This document shows positions 37,238 to 45,603 of a stretch of 64,000 nucleotides of DNA, piece by piece (the stretch's first letter is position 1; the number at the start of each line of letters is the position of its first letter). The notes under the pieces were generated by a model that worked only from the letters and a program-made list of their open reading frames with translations, did not search any database and was not told the origin of the DNA. The position numbers were made by a program, and so were the translations under genes. Origin of the DNA: DATFVA01 sp963815785 (GTDB taxonomy: Bacteria > Bacteroidota > Ignavibacteria > Ignavibacteriales > Ignavibacteriaceae); contig CAWFHZ010000007.1 in the NCBI GenBank assembly GCA_963815785.1, positions 682,001 to 746,000 on the forward strand, written 5' to 3'.

Positions 37238-38485
37238 ATGGATAAAAGAAGAGTAGTTGTTACCGGAATGGGTGCGGTTACTCCTATTGGTATAGGTATT
37301 ACGGAATACTGGGATGGTCTTCTCCATGGTAAAAACGGTGTAGATCTTATCTCAAAATTCGATACATCTAAATTCGATACCAAATTTGCTGCTGAAGTAA
37401 AAAATTTTAATCCCGAAGATTATCTTGAAAAGAAGGAAATAAAGAGGTTAGATCCGTTTAACCAATTTGCTTTAGTAACTGCTATAATGGCAATGAAGGA
37501 TTCCGGCATCGATGTTAATGGTGTTGATGCTGAAAAATTCGGAGTAATATATGGCAGTGGAATTGGAGGAATGATTACCCTTGAGAAACAACACTGGCTT
37601 TATTTCGAAAATAGAGATCCGCATAAAATAAGTCCTTTCTTTGTTCCCATGATGATTTCAGATATGGCTGCAGGACAAATTTCTATTAAATTTGGTTTGA
37701 AGGGTCCTAACTATGCTACAACATCTGCTTGTGCTACTTCATCTCATGCAATCGCTGATGCTTTTATGTTAATCCAACGGGGAAGTACAGATATAATGAT
37801 GTGTGGTGGTTCGGAAGCAGCTGTTACTGAAATGTCTATCGGGGGATTTAATGCAATGCGTGCAATCTCTACATGGAATGATAGATACAAAGAAGCTTCA
37901 AGACCATTTGACAAAGACCGAAATGGTTTTGTTATGGGTGAGGGTGCCGGTACATTGATACTTGAAGAGTTTGAGCACGCAAAAGCGCGCGGAGCGAAAA
38001 TATATGCTGAAATAGCGGGGATTGGACTAACAGGAGATGCTTACCATATAACAGCACCGTCTCCCAGTGGAGATGGAGCAATACGAGCAATGAAAGCTGC
38101 AATGTCAGATGGGAATATTGAACCGGAAAATGTGGATTATATAAATGCCCATGGAACAAGTACTCCTTATAATGATGTTACTGAGACAAGAGCTATAAAA
38201 GCGGTATTTGGTGATCATGCATATGATATGGTTATAAATTCCACTAAATCGATGACCGGACATTTGCTTGGGGCTGCCGGAGGAATTGAAGCTATTGCAA
38301 CCGTTTTTTCAGTACTTAATAATAAAATTCCACCCACTATAAATCTTGATATTCCCGATCCTGAATGCGATCTTAATTACAGTGCAAAAATTGTTACTGA
38401 AAAAAAAATAAACTATGCTATCAGCAATACTTTCGGGTTTGGTGGTCATAACGCTTCTATCTTATTTAAAAAAGCCGGAGATTAG
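37238..38485 (+). CDS. fabF: 3-oxoacyl-ACP synthase II
   Basis: A 415-aa elongating condensing enzyme. The active-site Cys is in TTSACATSSHA, with His in NAHGTSTPYND and His in MTGHLLGAAGG. The glycine-rich C-terminal NTFGFGGHNAS is present. Length and start (MDKRRVVVTGMGAVTPIG) are normal. It ends 2 bp before the rnc start. Confidence 0.95.
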   Translation: MDKRRVVVTGMGAVTPIGIGITEYWDGLLHGKNGVDLISKFDTSKFDTKFAAEVKNFNPEDYLEKKEIKRLDPFNQFALVTAIMAMKDSGIDVNGVDAEKFGVIYGSGIGGMITLEKQHWLYFENRDPHKISPFFVPMMISDMAAGQISIKFGLKGPNYATTSACATSSHAIADAFMLIQRGSTDIMMCGGSEAAVTEMSIGGFNAMRAISTWNDRYKEASRPFDKDRNGFVMGEGAGTLILEEFEHAKARGAKIYAEIAGIGLTGDAYHITAPSPSGDGAIRAMKAAMSDGNIEPENVDYINAHGTSTPYNDVTETRAIKAVFGDHAYDMVINSTKSMTGHLLGAAGGIEAIATVFSVLNNKIPPTINLDIPDPECDLNYSAKIVTEKKINYAISNTFGFGGHNASILFKKAGD

Positions 38486-38487
38486 TT

Positions 38488-39273
38488 TTGGGGCAGTTAT
38501 TATCCTGGCTGCTTGAAAGATTAAAACAAAGACAAGCACGGGAACAAACAAGGTACTTTTCAAAATTACTTACACATCGTAAATTTAGCGAATTGGAATC
38601 GGTAACCGGTGTTTCAATTAAGGATAAATCGTATTATATACAGGCGTTAATGCATCGATCCTTCCTTGAACAGCATCCTGGATTTGCGGTCTCAAATGAA
38701 AGACTGGAATTTTTAGGTGATTCAGTATTAAATCTTACTGTAGCTGAATATCTGTTTGAAGTTTACCCGGAGGAAAATGAAGGATTCTTAACAAAAGTCA
38801 GAGCTAAATTAGTTAATCGTACAGCATTGGCTGATGGAGCTGAAAGAATTGGCCTGTCTCGCTTTCTTCTGGTAAGTAAAAATTTATCTTCAACATTTAC
38901 TTATGGCTCACGTACTGTATTAGCAGATGCTTTTGAAGCTCTGATCGGGGCAATCTATCTTGATAACGGTTTAGACGGTGCAAAAAGTTTCATTAAAAAA
39001 AATCTGATTGAACCGAGTGCAAAAGAAGGTGAACACCTGGTGGATGAAAATTATAAGAGTCAGCTTCTTGAGTATGCTCAGGCAAATAAGTTTGAAAACC
39101 CCCTTTATATTGTTGTTAATGAAGACGGTCCTCAGCATGACCGCACCTTTACTATACAGGTGGAGATAAATGGTGAAGCTTATGGTATTGGAAAAGGGCG
39201 TAACAAAAAAACTGCCGAACAAAATGCAGCTCATTCAGCAATGACTAAAATCATTCAGCGTAACGGAAACTGA
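38488..39273 (+). CDS. rnc: Ribonuclease III
   Basis: A 261-aa double-strand-specific RNase. The signature NERLEFLGDSVLNL, the second acidic site DAFEALIGAIYLD and the C-terminal dsRNA-binding domain (SQLLEYAQANK..., GKGRNKKTAEQNAA) are all present. It begins with TTG two bases after fabF, with an extra basic N-terminal stretch (LERLKQRQAREQTR) of about 30 residues before the catalytic domain. rnc after acpP-fabF is a widespread arrangement. Confidence 0.94.
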   Translation: MGQLLSWLLERLKQRQAREQTRYFSKLLTHRKFSELESVTGVSIKDKSYYIQALMHRSFLEQHPGFAVSNERLEFLGDSVLNLTVAEYLFEVYPEENEGFLTKVRAKLVNRTALADGAERIGLSRFLLVSKNLSSTFTYGSRTVLADAFEALIGAIYLDNGLDGAKSFIKKNLIEPSAKEGEHLVDENYKSQLLEYAQANKFENPLYIVVNEDGPQHDRTFTIQVEINGEAYGIGKGRNKKTAEQNAAHSAMTKIIQRNGN

Positions 39274-39397
39274 TTTATAGATAAATTAAAACCTCTCTCC
39301 CATTCCTTTATTTTTAACATTTTATAGATATAAAACATTCCTTATTTTAGTAAGTCTAAATATTTTATTGATTAATCTTTTTAAGAGAAATAAAACT

Positions 39398-42298
39398 ATG
39401 AATAATCTTGAACATCCCGATAAATTTGTGAACAGGCATATTGGACCGAATAATAAAGAAATTGAACAGATGTTGAAAGTAATTGGAGTTGACTCATTAG
39501 ATACATTAATTGAACAAACTATACCACAGCAGATCAGATTAAAAGAAACCTTTGATTTAGGAGAACCTGTTTCTGAAAATAAATTTATTGAAAACCTGAG
39601 AGAATTAGCAAGGAAAAATTTTGTATTTAAATCTTATATCGGCATGGGGTATAATGAAACAATAACTCCGGCAGTTATTCAAAGAAATATTCTTGAAAAT
39701 CCCGGATGGTACACTCAATACACTCCTTACCAGGCTGAAATTGCTCAGGGGAGACTTGAAGCTTTGATGAATTTTCAAACTGCAATAATTGATTTAACCG
39801 GGTTACCCATAGCTAATGCCTCTTTGCTTGATGAAGGTACTGCAGCTGCAGAAGCTATGTCTATGTTCCATTCATTAAAAAAGAATAAGAATGCAAACAC
39901 TTTTTTTGTATCTGAAGAATGTTTTCCTCAGACTATAGATGTTATTAAAACCCGTGCAGAATCACAGGGAATCTCATTAAGAATCGGGAACCATAAAAAA
40001 CTTGATTTATCTGACGATATTTTCGGAATACTGGTACAATATCCTTCCGAATCTGGTGAGATTTATGATTATAATGGATTGTTTAACCTGGCAAGAGAAA
40101 AAAATATTTTTTGTGTTGTTGCTGCGGACTTGATGAGCCTTGCTTTACTGTTACCACCCGGTGAATTTGGTGCTGATGCTGTTGTTGGGAATTCGCAGAG
40201 GTTTGGTGTTCCCATGGGATATGGTGGTCCCCATGCTGCATTTTTTAGTACGAGAGATGAATTTAAAAGAAATATTCCAGGTAGAATAATCGGGGCAACA
40301 ATTGATGCACAGGGAAATCTGGCCTACAGGATGGCTCTTCAAACCAGGGAGCAACATATTCGCAGGGAAAAAGCCACCAGCAATATTTGTACTGCACAGG
40401 TTTTACTGGCTATTATGGCTGCAATGTATGCTGTTTATCATGGTCCGGCAGGTATTAAATCAATAGCTGAGAGGATACATCAATTAACAAAATTTCTTGA
40501 TAATTCCTTAAAATCCTTGGGATATAACCAGGTTAATGAGAATTATTTTGATTCATTAAAAATTAAATTTTCATCTGGTGAAAAAAATAAAATTGATGAA
40601 ATCAGAAAAGAAGCTGAAAAACAAAAATTAAATTTCAGATATTTCGCAAATTATTCAATTGGAATATCCATTAGTGAAAAAACGGATATTGAAGATATTA
40701 TTGAAATCATTAATGTTTTTGCTAAGATCGCCGGAAGAGAAACCGACTCTTCTCTACTAATAAAGGAAGCTGGTTCGATCCAAACTGAAATATCTGAAAA
40801 ATTCAGAAGGGTAAGTGAATACCTGACACACCCCGTTTTCAATACTTATCACTCGGAAACAGAAATGTTGAGATATATGAAAAGTCTTGAAAATAAAGAT
40901 CTTTCATTGACTCATTCTATGATTCCTCTCGGCTCTTGCACTATGAAGCTAAATGCAACAACTGAAATGCTGCCGGTTACCTGGCCGGAATTCAGTAAGA
41001 TTCATCCATTCGCACCTTCCTATCAAACTGAAGGATACAAACAATTATTTAAAGAGCTTGAAGCTCAACTGGCTAAGATTACAGGATTCGCTGCAGTTTC
41101 TCTGCAGCCTAATTCCGGTGCGCAGGGTGAATACACAGGCCTGATGGTTATCAGGGAGTTTCATAAAAATAGGGGAGAGAGTCATCGTAACGTTGTAATA
41201 ATACCATCTTCTGCTCACGGAACCAATCCTGCAAGTGCAGTAATGGCTGGAATGCAAGTGGTTGTCGCCAACTGTGATAACAAAGGTAATGTTGATCTTG
41301 ATGATTTAAAACAAAAGGCTGAAGCAAATAAAGATAAGCTTTCCGCTTTGATGGTTACTTATCCTTCAACTCACGGAGTATTCGAAGAAAAAATTCGGGA
41401 AATATGTGAGATAATTCATGCGAATGGCGGACAGGTTTATATGGATGGAGCAAACATGAATGCTCAGGTTGGATTAACAAGTCCTGCAAATATTGGTGCT
41501 GATGTTTGTCATCTTAATCTTCATAAAACCTTTTGTATTCCTCATGGAGGTGGTGGTCCGGGTGTGGGACCAATTGCAGTAGCATCGCATCTTGTTCCAT
41601 TTCTTCCACAGCATCCGGTTGTGGAACTTGAACATAATAAGGGAATCACTGCGGTATCCTCAGCCCCCTGGGGAAGTGCCAGTATTCTTGTAATCTCTTA
41701 TGCCTATATCAAAATGATGGGAACCGATGGATTGAAAAAAGCTTCGGAAGTTGCGATTCTAAATGCAAATTATATTAAGTCAAAATTAGAACCATTCTTT
41801 AAAGTTCTCTATGCTGGAACGCAGGGAAGGGTAGCTCACGAATTAATTTTTGATATGAGAAACTTTAAAAACACTTCGAAAATTGAAGTTGAAGATATCG
41901 CTAAACGAATGATGGATTATGGATATCATGCTCCAACGGTTTCATTTCCTGTAGCCGGAACTTTAATGATTGAACCAACTGAGAGTGAATCAAAAGCTGA
42001 GCTGGATAGATTTTGTGATGTGATGATCTCCATTAAAGAAGAAATTAAGGAGATAGAAGAAGGGAAAGCAGATCAGACTGATAATGTATTAAAAAATTCT
42101 CCGCACACGCTCTCAGTTCTTATTTCAGATGATTGGAAACACTCGTATTCCAGAGTAAAAGCAGGTTATCCATTGGAGTGGATAAGAAAAAATAAATTCT
42201 GGCCTGCGGTTGGAAGGGTAAACAGCGCCTACGGTGATCGTAACTTAATATGCAGTTGTAACCCGATTTCTGATTATATAGAAGAACCGGTTTCCTGA
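39398..42298 (+). CDS. gcvP: Glycine dehydrogenase (decarboxylating), glycine cleavage P-protein
   Basis: A 966-aa PLP enzyme that decarboxylates glycine and passes the aminomethyl group to the H-protein. Both halves of the fused P-protein are present: the N-half opens with FVNRHIGPN and holds SLLDEGTAAAEAM. The C-half has the PLP lysine in HLNLHKTFCIPHGGGGPG. The ATG at 39398 is favoured over a TTG 30 bp upstream because it fits the family start. No gcvT, gcvH or glycine riboswitch is nearby. A strong terminator follows. Confidence 0.95.
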   Translation: MNNLEHPDKFVNRHIGPNNKEIEQMLKVIGVDSLDTLIEQTIPQQIRLKETFDLGEPVSENKFIENLRELARKNFVFKSYIGMGYNETITPAVIQRNILENPGWYTQYTPYQAEIAQGRLEALMNFQTAIIDLTGLPIANASLLDEGTAAAEAMSMFHSLKKNKNANTFFVSEECFPQTIDVIKTRAESQGISLRIGNHKKLDLSDDIFGILVQYPSESGEIYDYNGLFNLAREKNIFCVVAADLMSLALLLPPGEFGADAVVGNSQRFGVPMGYGGPHAAFFSTRDEFKRNIPGRIIGATIDAQGNLAYRMALQTREQHIRREKATSNICTAQVLLAIMAAMYAVYHGPAGIKSIAERIHQLTKFLDNSLKSLGYNQVNENYFDSLKIKFSSGEKNKIDEIRKEAEKQKLNFRYFANYSIGISISEKTDIEDIIEIINVFAKIAGRETDSSLLIKEAGSIQTEISEKFRRVSEYLTHPVFNTYHSETEMLRYMKSLENKDLSLTHSMIPLGSCTMKLNATTEMLPVTWPEFSKIHPFAPSYQTEGYKQLFKELEAQLAKITGFAAVSLQPNSGAQGEYTGLMVIREFHKNRGESHRNVVIIPSSAHGTNPASAVMAGMQVVVANCDNKGNVDLDDLKQKAEANKDKLSALMVTYPSTHGVFEEKIREICEIIHANGGQVYMDGANMNAQVGLTSPANIGADVCHLNLHKTFCIPHGGGGPGVGPIAVASHLVPFLPQHPVVELEHNKGITAVSSAPWGSASILVISYAYIKMMGTDGLKKASEVAILNANYIKSKLEPFFKVLYAGTQGRVAHELIFDMRNFKNTSKIEVEDIAKRMMDYGYHAPTVSFPVAGTLMIEPTESESKAELDRFCDVMISIKEEIKEIEEGKADQTDNVLKNSPHTLSVLISDDWKHSYSRVKAGYPLEWIRKNKFWPAVGRVNSAYGDRNLICSCNPISDYIEEPVS

Positions 42299-42317
42299 AA
42301 ATAATTTATTCAATATT

Positions 42318-42357
42318 ACGGTTCGTGGAGTAAAAAAATCCGCGAACCGTTTTTTAT
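42318..42357 (+). terminator. Rho-independent terminator after gcvP
   Basis: ACGGTTCGTGGA (42318-42329) and TCCGCGAACCGT (42339-42350) form a 12-bp stem with one G-T wobble around an A-rich loop. A T-rich stretch (TTTTTATTT) follows at once. Confidence 0.9.
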
Positions 42358-42381
42358 TTCGAATCAATACTAAAAAGATTT

Positions 42382-43707
42382 ATGAAATATTTTTGCCTGC
42401 TTCTTATTCTCACTTATTTTCCAGAGGCTTTTGCTCAAAAGCAGGATACGATTAGATATGTAAATGATTATTTGCTGACTGTTGATTCAATATATATTAA
42501 GGGTACCGAGACAACTAAAAATTTTATCATCGAAAAGGAATTAACTTTTTCTTTAGGAGACACACTAACTCCGGAAGTGGCAAAATATAATAAGGAAAGA
42601 ATTTATAGTTTAGGAATATTTAACCATGTTGATGTTTATCCAATAACGCTTGATAAAAAGAATATAGTTGTCATTTCGGTTGAAGAAGGATGGTACATTT
42701 ATCCGGTGCCTTTTGTTGAGCTGAGAGATAATGACTGGAAAAAATTATCATACGGTGCAATTTTAGTCGTAAAAAATTTCCAGGGTAAGAACGAAACACT
42801 TTCGTTGAGCGGCGCACTCGGGTATAATCCTTTTCTTAGGTTACGCTATGTTGATCCATACTTTATTAAAGATGAAAACATTTTAATAAACCTGACCGCA
42901 AACTACGGGACGGTTGCAAATAAAAGTAATATTGCAGAATTATTATACGGGGGAGAATTTGATCAGAAATTTATTTCGGGCTCTGTAGAAATTGGAAAAA
43001 GATTTGGTCTATTTAATCGTTTATCATTAACTATGGGATATACATACGTTGAAACACCGCTTTATATTAAAGGTATTTCAGCTTCAGACTCAAGAATTGA
43101 TCATTCCCCATCAATTACTGCTGCTTACTCTTACGATACAAGAGATCTCGTTCAGTTTCCAAAAGCTGGTCTTCTGGGTGATGCATCTATTGAGTTCAAA
43201 GGATTAGGTGTAGATGGAATTAATTATGAGATATTGCGTTTTGATTTCCGCGAGTACAGAAAATTGATAGGCGATCTTCATGGAAAATGGAGATTTGCAA
43301 CCAGGTTAACCGGGGGAAAATTAATACCGTATTATGATTTATCTTACATTGGTTTCGATGAAAGAATAAGAGGACATTACTCAGAACAGCTTGAAGGAAA
43401 TAATTATTATATAGGATCTTTGGAATTGTATTACCCACTTTTGAAGGACATAAATATCGATCTCAATTTTATTCCGATTATTCCGAAGGAATTATTATCA
43501 TACAGGGTAGCTCTGTATACTGAAGTTTTTGGAGATGTGGGTACAACAAAATTCAGAGGTGAAACTCTTTCAATGAATGATATAAGATCTGGTTATGGCG
43601 GCGGAATAACATTGTTAATTTTACCCTATAATGTTGTCAGGTTGGAGGTTGGACTTGATGAATACAGGAATACTGAAATCATATTTAATGTTTCAGCATC
43701 ATTTTAA
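42382..43707 (+). CDS. Small BamA/TamA-like outer-membrane barrel (Omp85 family) with one POTRA domain
   Basis: A 441-aa Omp85-type protein. A signal peptide (1-18, ending AFAQ) is followed by a single POTRA-like domain (about 33-105: SIYIKGTETTKNFIIEKEL, ERIYSLGIFNHVDV, VVISVEEGWYIYP). The rest is a beta-barrel, with YDTRD and RGHYSEQ-like motifs and an aromatic last residue (NVSASF). It is much shorter than BamA, which has three to five POTRA domains, so it is not the main assembly factor. A role in inserting a specific protein or lipid, or as the Omp85 partner of another secretion route, is open. It is followed 18 bp later by rsmE. Confidence 0.85.
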   Translation: MKYFCLLLILTYFPEAFAQKQDTIRYVNDYLLTVDSIYIKGTETTKNFIIEKELTFSLGDTLTPEVAKYNKERIYSLGIFNHVDVYPITLDKKNIVVISVEEGWYIYPVPFVELRDNDWKKLSYGAILVVKNFQGKNETLSLSGALGYNPFLRLRYVDPYFIKDENILINLTANYGTVANKSNIAELLYGGEFDQKFISGSVEIGKRFGLFNRLSLTMGYTYVETPLYIKGISASDSRIDHSPSITAAYSYDTRDLVQFPKAGLLGDASIEFKGLGVDGINYEILRFDFREYRKLIGDLHGKWRFATRLTGGKLIPYYDLSYIGFDERIRGHYSEQLEGNNYYIGSLELYYPLLKDINIDLNFIPIIPKELLSYRVALYTEVFGDVGTTKFRGETLSMNDIRSGYGGGITLLILPYNVVRLEVGLDEYRNTEIIFNVSASF

Positions 43708-43725
43708 AAAATATATGCTCAACAA

Positions 43726-44420
43726 ATGAAACGACTAAGTAACATCGAACTTTACTATTCATCCCCGTCTTTTCTCGTTGATAACAAAATTACTATCAGA
43801 GGAGATGAAGCAAAACATATTATAAAAGTAATGCGTCATTCCATCGGGGACGAAATATTTATAACAAACGGTAAAGGCTCGATCTTCAAATCAATTATTA
43901 ACAATATTGATGATCTTTCCATCAAAGCAGAAATTGCAGAAGAATTAAAGTATGATAATAAATTTAAGAATTTGATTTTCTGTATTCCGAAATTAAAAAA
44001 TCCTGACCGGCTTTGAATTTGCGCTGGAAAAATGTACCGAACTTGGGATAACAAATTTTATAATTTTTGATTCGGAAAGAACTGTTAAAAAAAGTAATAA
44101 ACCGGATAGATGGGAGAAAATTCTTCTGGCTGCAATGAAACAATCACTGAGAAGCTTTCTCCCGAATTTAGAAGTTAATTCCTCAATTGAAGAATTAGCA
44201 AAACTTGAAGGCAGAAAAATACTATTTTCACAGGATGCAAACGAAAGGTTTCATTTTGCAGACTCTGAATCCAGGGAAAAATATTATTTTATTTTCGGAC
44301 CTGAAGGAGATTTTACTGAGCTGGAGAAATCACTTCTTCAATGATGCTGAATTTTATAATTTAGGAGATAACCGCTTGCGTAGTGAAACCGCAATTATTA
44401 AATGTGCTTCATTGATTTAA
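43726..44420 (+). pseudogene. rsmE: 16S rRNA m3U1498 methyltransferase, two frameshifts
   Basis: Three frames rebuild one RsmE of about 230 aa. The N-terminal PUA-like part (RGDEAKHIIKVMRHSIGDEIFITNGKG) ends with CIPKLKNPDRL at a stop at 44014-44016. Dropping one T in CTTTG restores LEFALEKCTELGITNFIIF. The knot domain runs through MKQSLRSFLP and GPEGDFTELE. A second stop near 44342 is bypassed by removing one base in CTTCTTCAA, giving NDAEFYNLGDNRLRSETAIIKCASLI. These last motifs (GPEG, LRSETA) are the SAM-binding knot of SPOUT enzymes. The sequence is otherwise well preserved, so base-calling error is a strong possibility. Confidence 0.85.
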
Positions 44421-44429
44421 TTATATATT

Positions 44430-44900
44430 ATGATAAAACTGACAGGAATATTTTTAATTTTAATAATTAGTTTTTATGGGTGTGCTTCGAGTACTCGGTT
44501 CCCGTCAAGACATAGTGATGATAAAACAAATGAAGATGAAGCAGAAACTCGTTTCGACAAAAACCCCCCTGTCAATGATTACTCGGATGTGCTTGAATCA
44601 AGGGTCGGGGTAGCCTCATATTACTCAGATAAGTTCCAGGGAAAAAAAACTGCAAATGGTGAAGTATTTGATCAGGATAAATTAACTGCGGCTCATCCTA
44701 CCTATAGTTTCGGAACAGTTGTACGGGTAAAAAATCTTTCCAACAGGAAAACTGTAATTGTTAGAATAAACGACAGGAAACCTGATTTTAATGGAAGAAT
44801 AATTGATCTCTCGAAAAAAGCTGCCGAAGAACTTGATATGATTACAAGCGGAATTGCTAAAGTTCAGGTTGATGTGCTGAAATGGGGAAATGAAAAATAA
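44430..44900 (+). CDS. RlpA-like double-psi beta-barrel lipoprotein
   Basis: A 156-aa lipoprotein. The signal sequence ends in a lipobox (SFYGC, Cys18), so it should be anchored in the envelope. An acidic linker leads to the double-psi beta-barrel of RlpA: GVASYYSDKFQGKKTANGE, FGTVVRVKNLSNRKTVIVRINDR and RIIDLSKKAAEELDM. The domain binds or cleaves naked glycan strands. It has no SPOR domain, unlike E. coli RlpA, so septal targeting is not expected. The catalytic Asp of RlpA corresponds to D in NDRKPD. Confidence 0.88.
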   Translation: MIKLTGIFLILIISFYGCASSTRFPSRHSDDKTNEDEAETRFDKNPPVNDYSDVLESRVGVASYYSDKFQGKKTANGEVFDQDKLTAAHPTYSFGTVVRVKNLSNRKTVIVRINDRKPDFNGRIIDLSKKAAEELDMITSGIAKVQVDVLKWGNEK

Positions 44901-45007
44901 ATCTACTCGATTACTTTCCTTCCGAACTTAATAGACACATAACAATAGCATAATATTCAGATAATATGAACTTCCAATCTTTAGAGCATTATTAACGGAG
45001 ACTTATT

Positions 45008-45151
45008 ATGCTTTTGTCAATTATCTTCTTCACTGTTCTGCTAGCCACTGCAATAGGTTCAGTTATTTTTTTAAGATGTATAATCAAAGAAATTCTTTCC
45101 TATGATCAATCAGGTTTTCAAAACTTATACAACACCAAAGCCTGGCAGTAA
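45008..45151 (+). CDS. Possible small membrane protein (47 aa)
   Basis: A 47-codon frame with one predicted membrane helix (about residues 3-24, LSIIFFTVLLATAIGSVIFL) followed by a short polar tail ending NTKAWQ. GGAG lies about 7 bp before the ATG, better than for most genes here. It is too short to assign. It lies in a 703-bp gap, upstream of a structured-RNA candidate, and could be the coding part of that transcript. Confidence 0.45.
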   Translation: MLLSIIFFTVLLATAIGSVIFLRCIIKEILSYDQSGFQNLYNTKAWQ

Positions 45152-45203
45152 AACTGCACAGCCCCGACCGTTATTAGATTAAATGTGCTTATAGAAAAAA
45201 CAA

Positions 45204-45299
45204 CCCAGTGTTGGGGAAACACTGGGCGCGATCCGTTTAACATCAAAGGGCAGGGGAGGACCCTTTGAAAGGATCAGAATTTATTAGGACTAATTTTTT
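45204..45299 (+). ncRNA. Candidate structured RNA with G-rich apical loops
   Basis: Three hairpins stand in a row in an otherwise gene-poor gap. First, CCCAGTGTT/AACACTGGG (45204-45212, 45218-45226) with loop GGGGA. Second, CAAAGGG/CCCTTTG (45244-45250, 45261-45267) with loop CAGGGGAGGA, enclosed by GATCC/GGATC (45230-45234, 45271-45275). Third, a weak ATTA/TAAT with loop GGAC (45283-45294), followed by six T residues. GGA sits in every loop. It may be a small RNA or the 3' end of the small ORF's transcript. I do not recognise an Rfam family. Confidence 0.45.
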
Positions 45300-45603
45300 G
45301 GGACACTGCTAAGATAATATTCTATCTAATTGATGTAAATATAAAGTTTATAAATATTTTTGTTCTTGTGTCAATCAATGAATCCTTTCTTTATCATATT
45401 GGTTGTTTACTGATTTCTTTTCTTTTTAGCATAAAATTGCATTTCACAACGTGGTCATCGTATTCTGTTTACATATATTTATCCTTGCCTGTTTTTTATT
45501 ACAAGAATTTATAAACTTTGTTAAGGCAAATTGATGAATTTTATCACATTGGAACCCGTAGACAGGGAACATAATGAACAATATAAACATCAAAATATTC
45601 TAG
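45300..45603. other. Intergenic stretch before the CHASE3 kinase
   Basis: About 300 bp of AT-rich sequence with no ORF of note. ACACTG at 45303-45308 could compete for the CAGTGT of the first hairpin upstream. A weak promoter-like pair, TTGTTA and TTATCA 17 bp apart, lies about 80 bp before the kinase. I see nothing else in it. Confidence 0.4.

Noticed and set aside
39274..39397. Possible glycine riboswitch upstream of gcvP
   Set aside because: The 124-nt leader is AT-rich and has none of the conserved glycine aptamer core or tandem hairpins.
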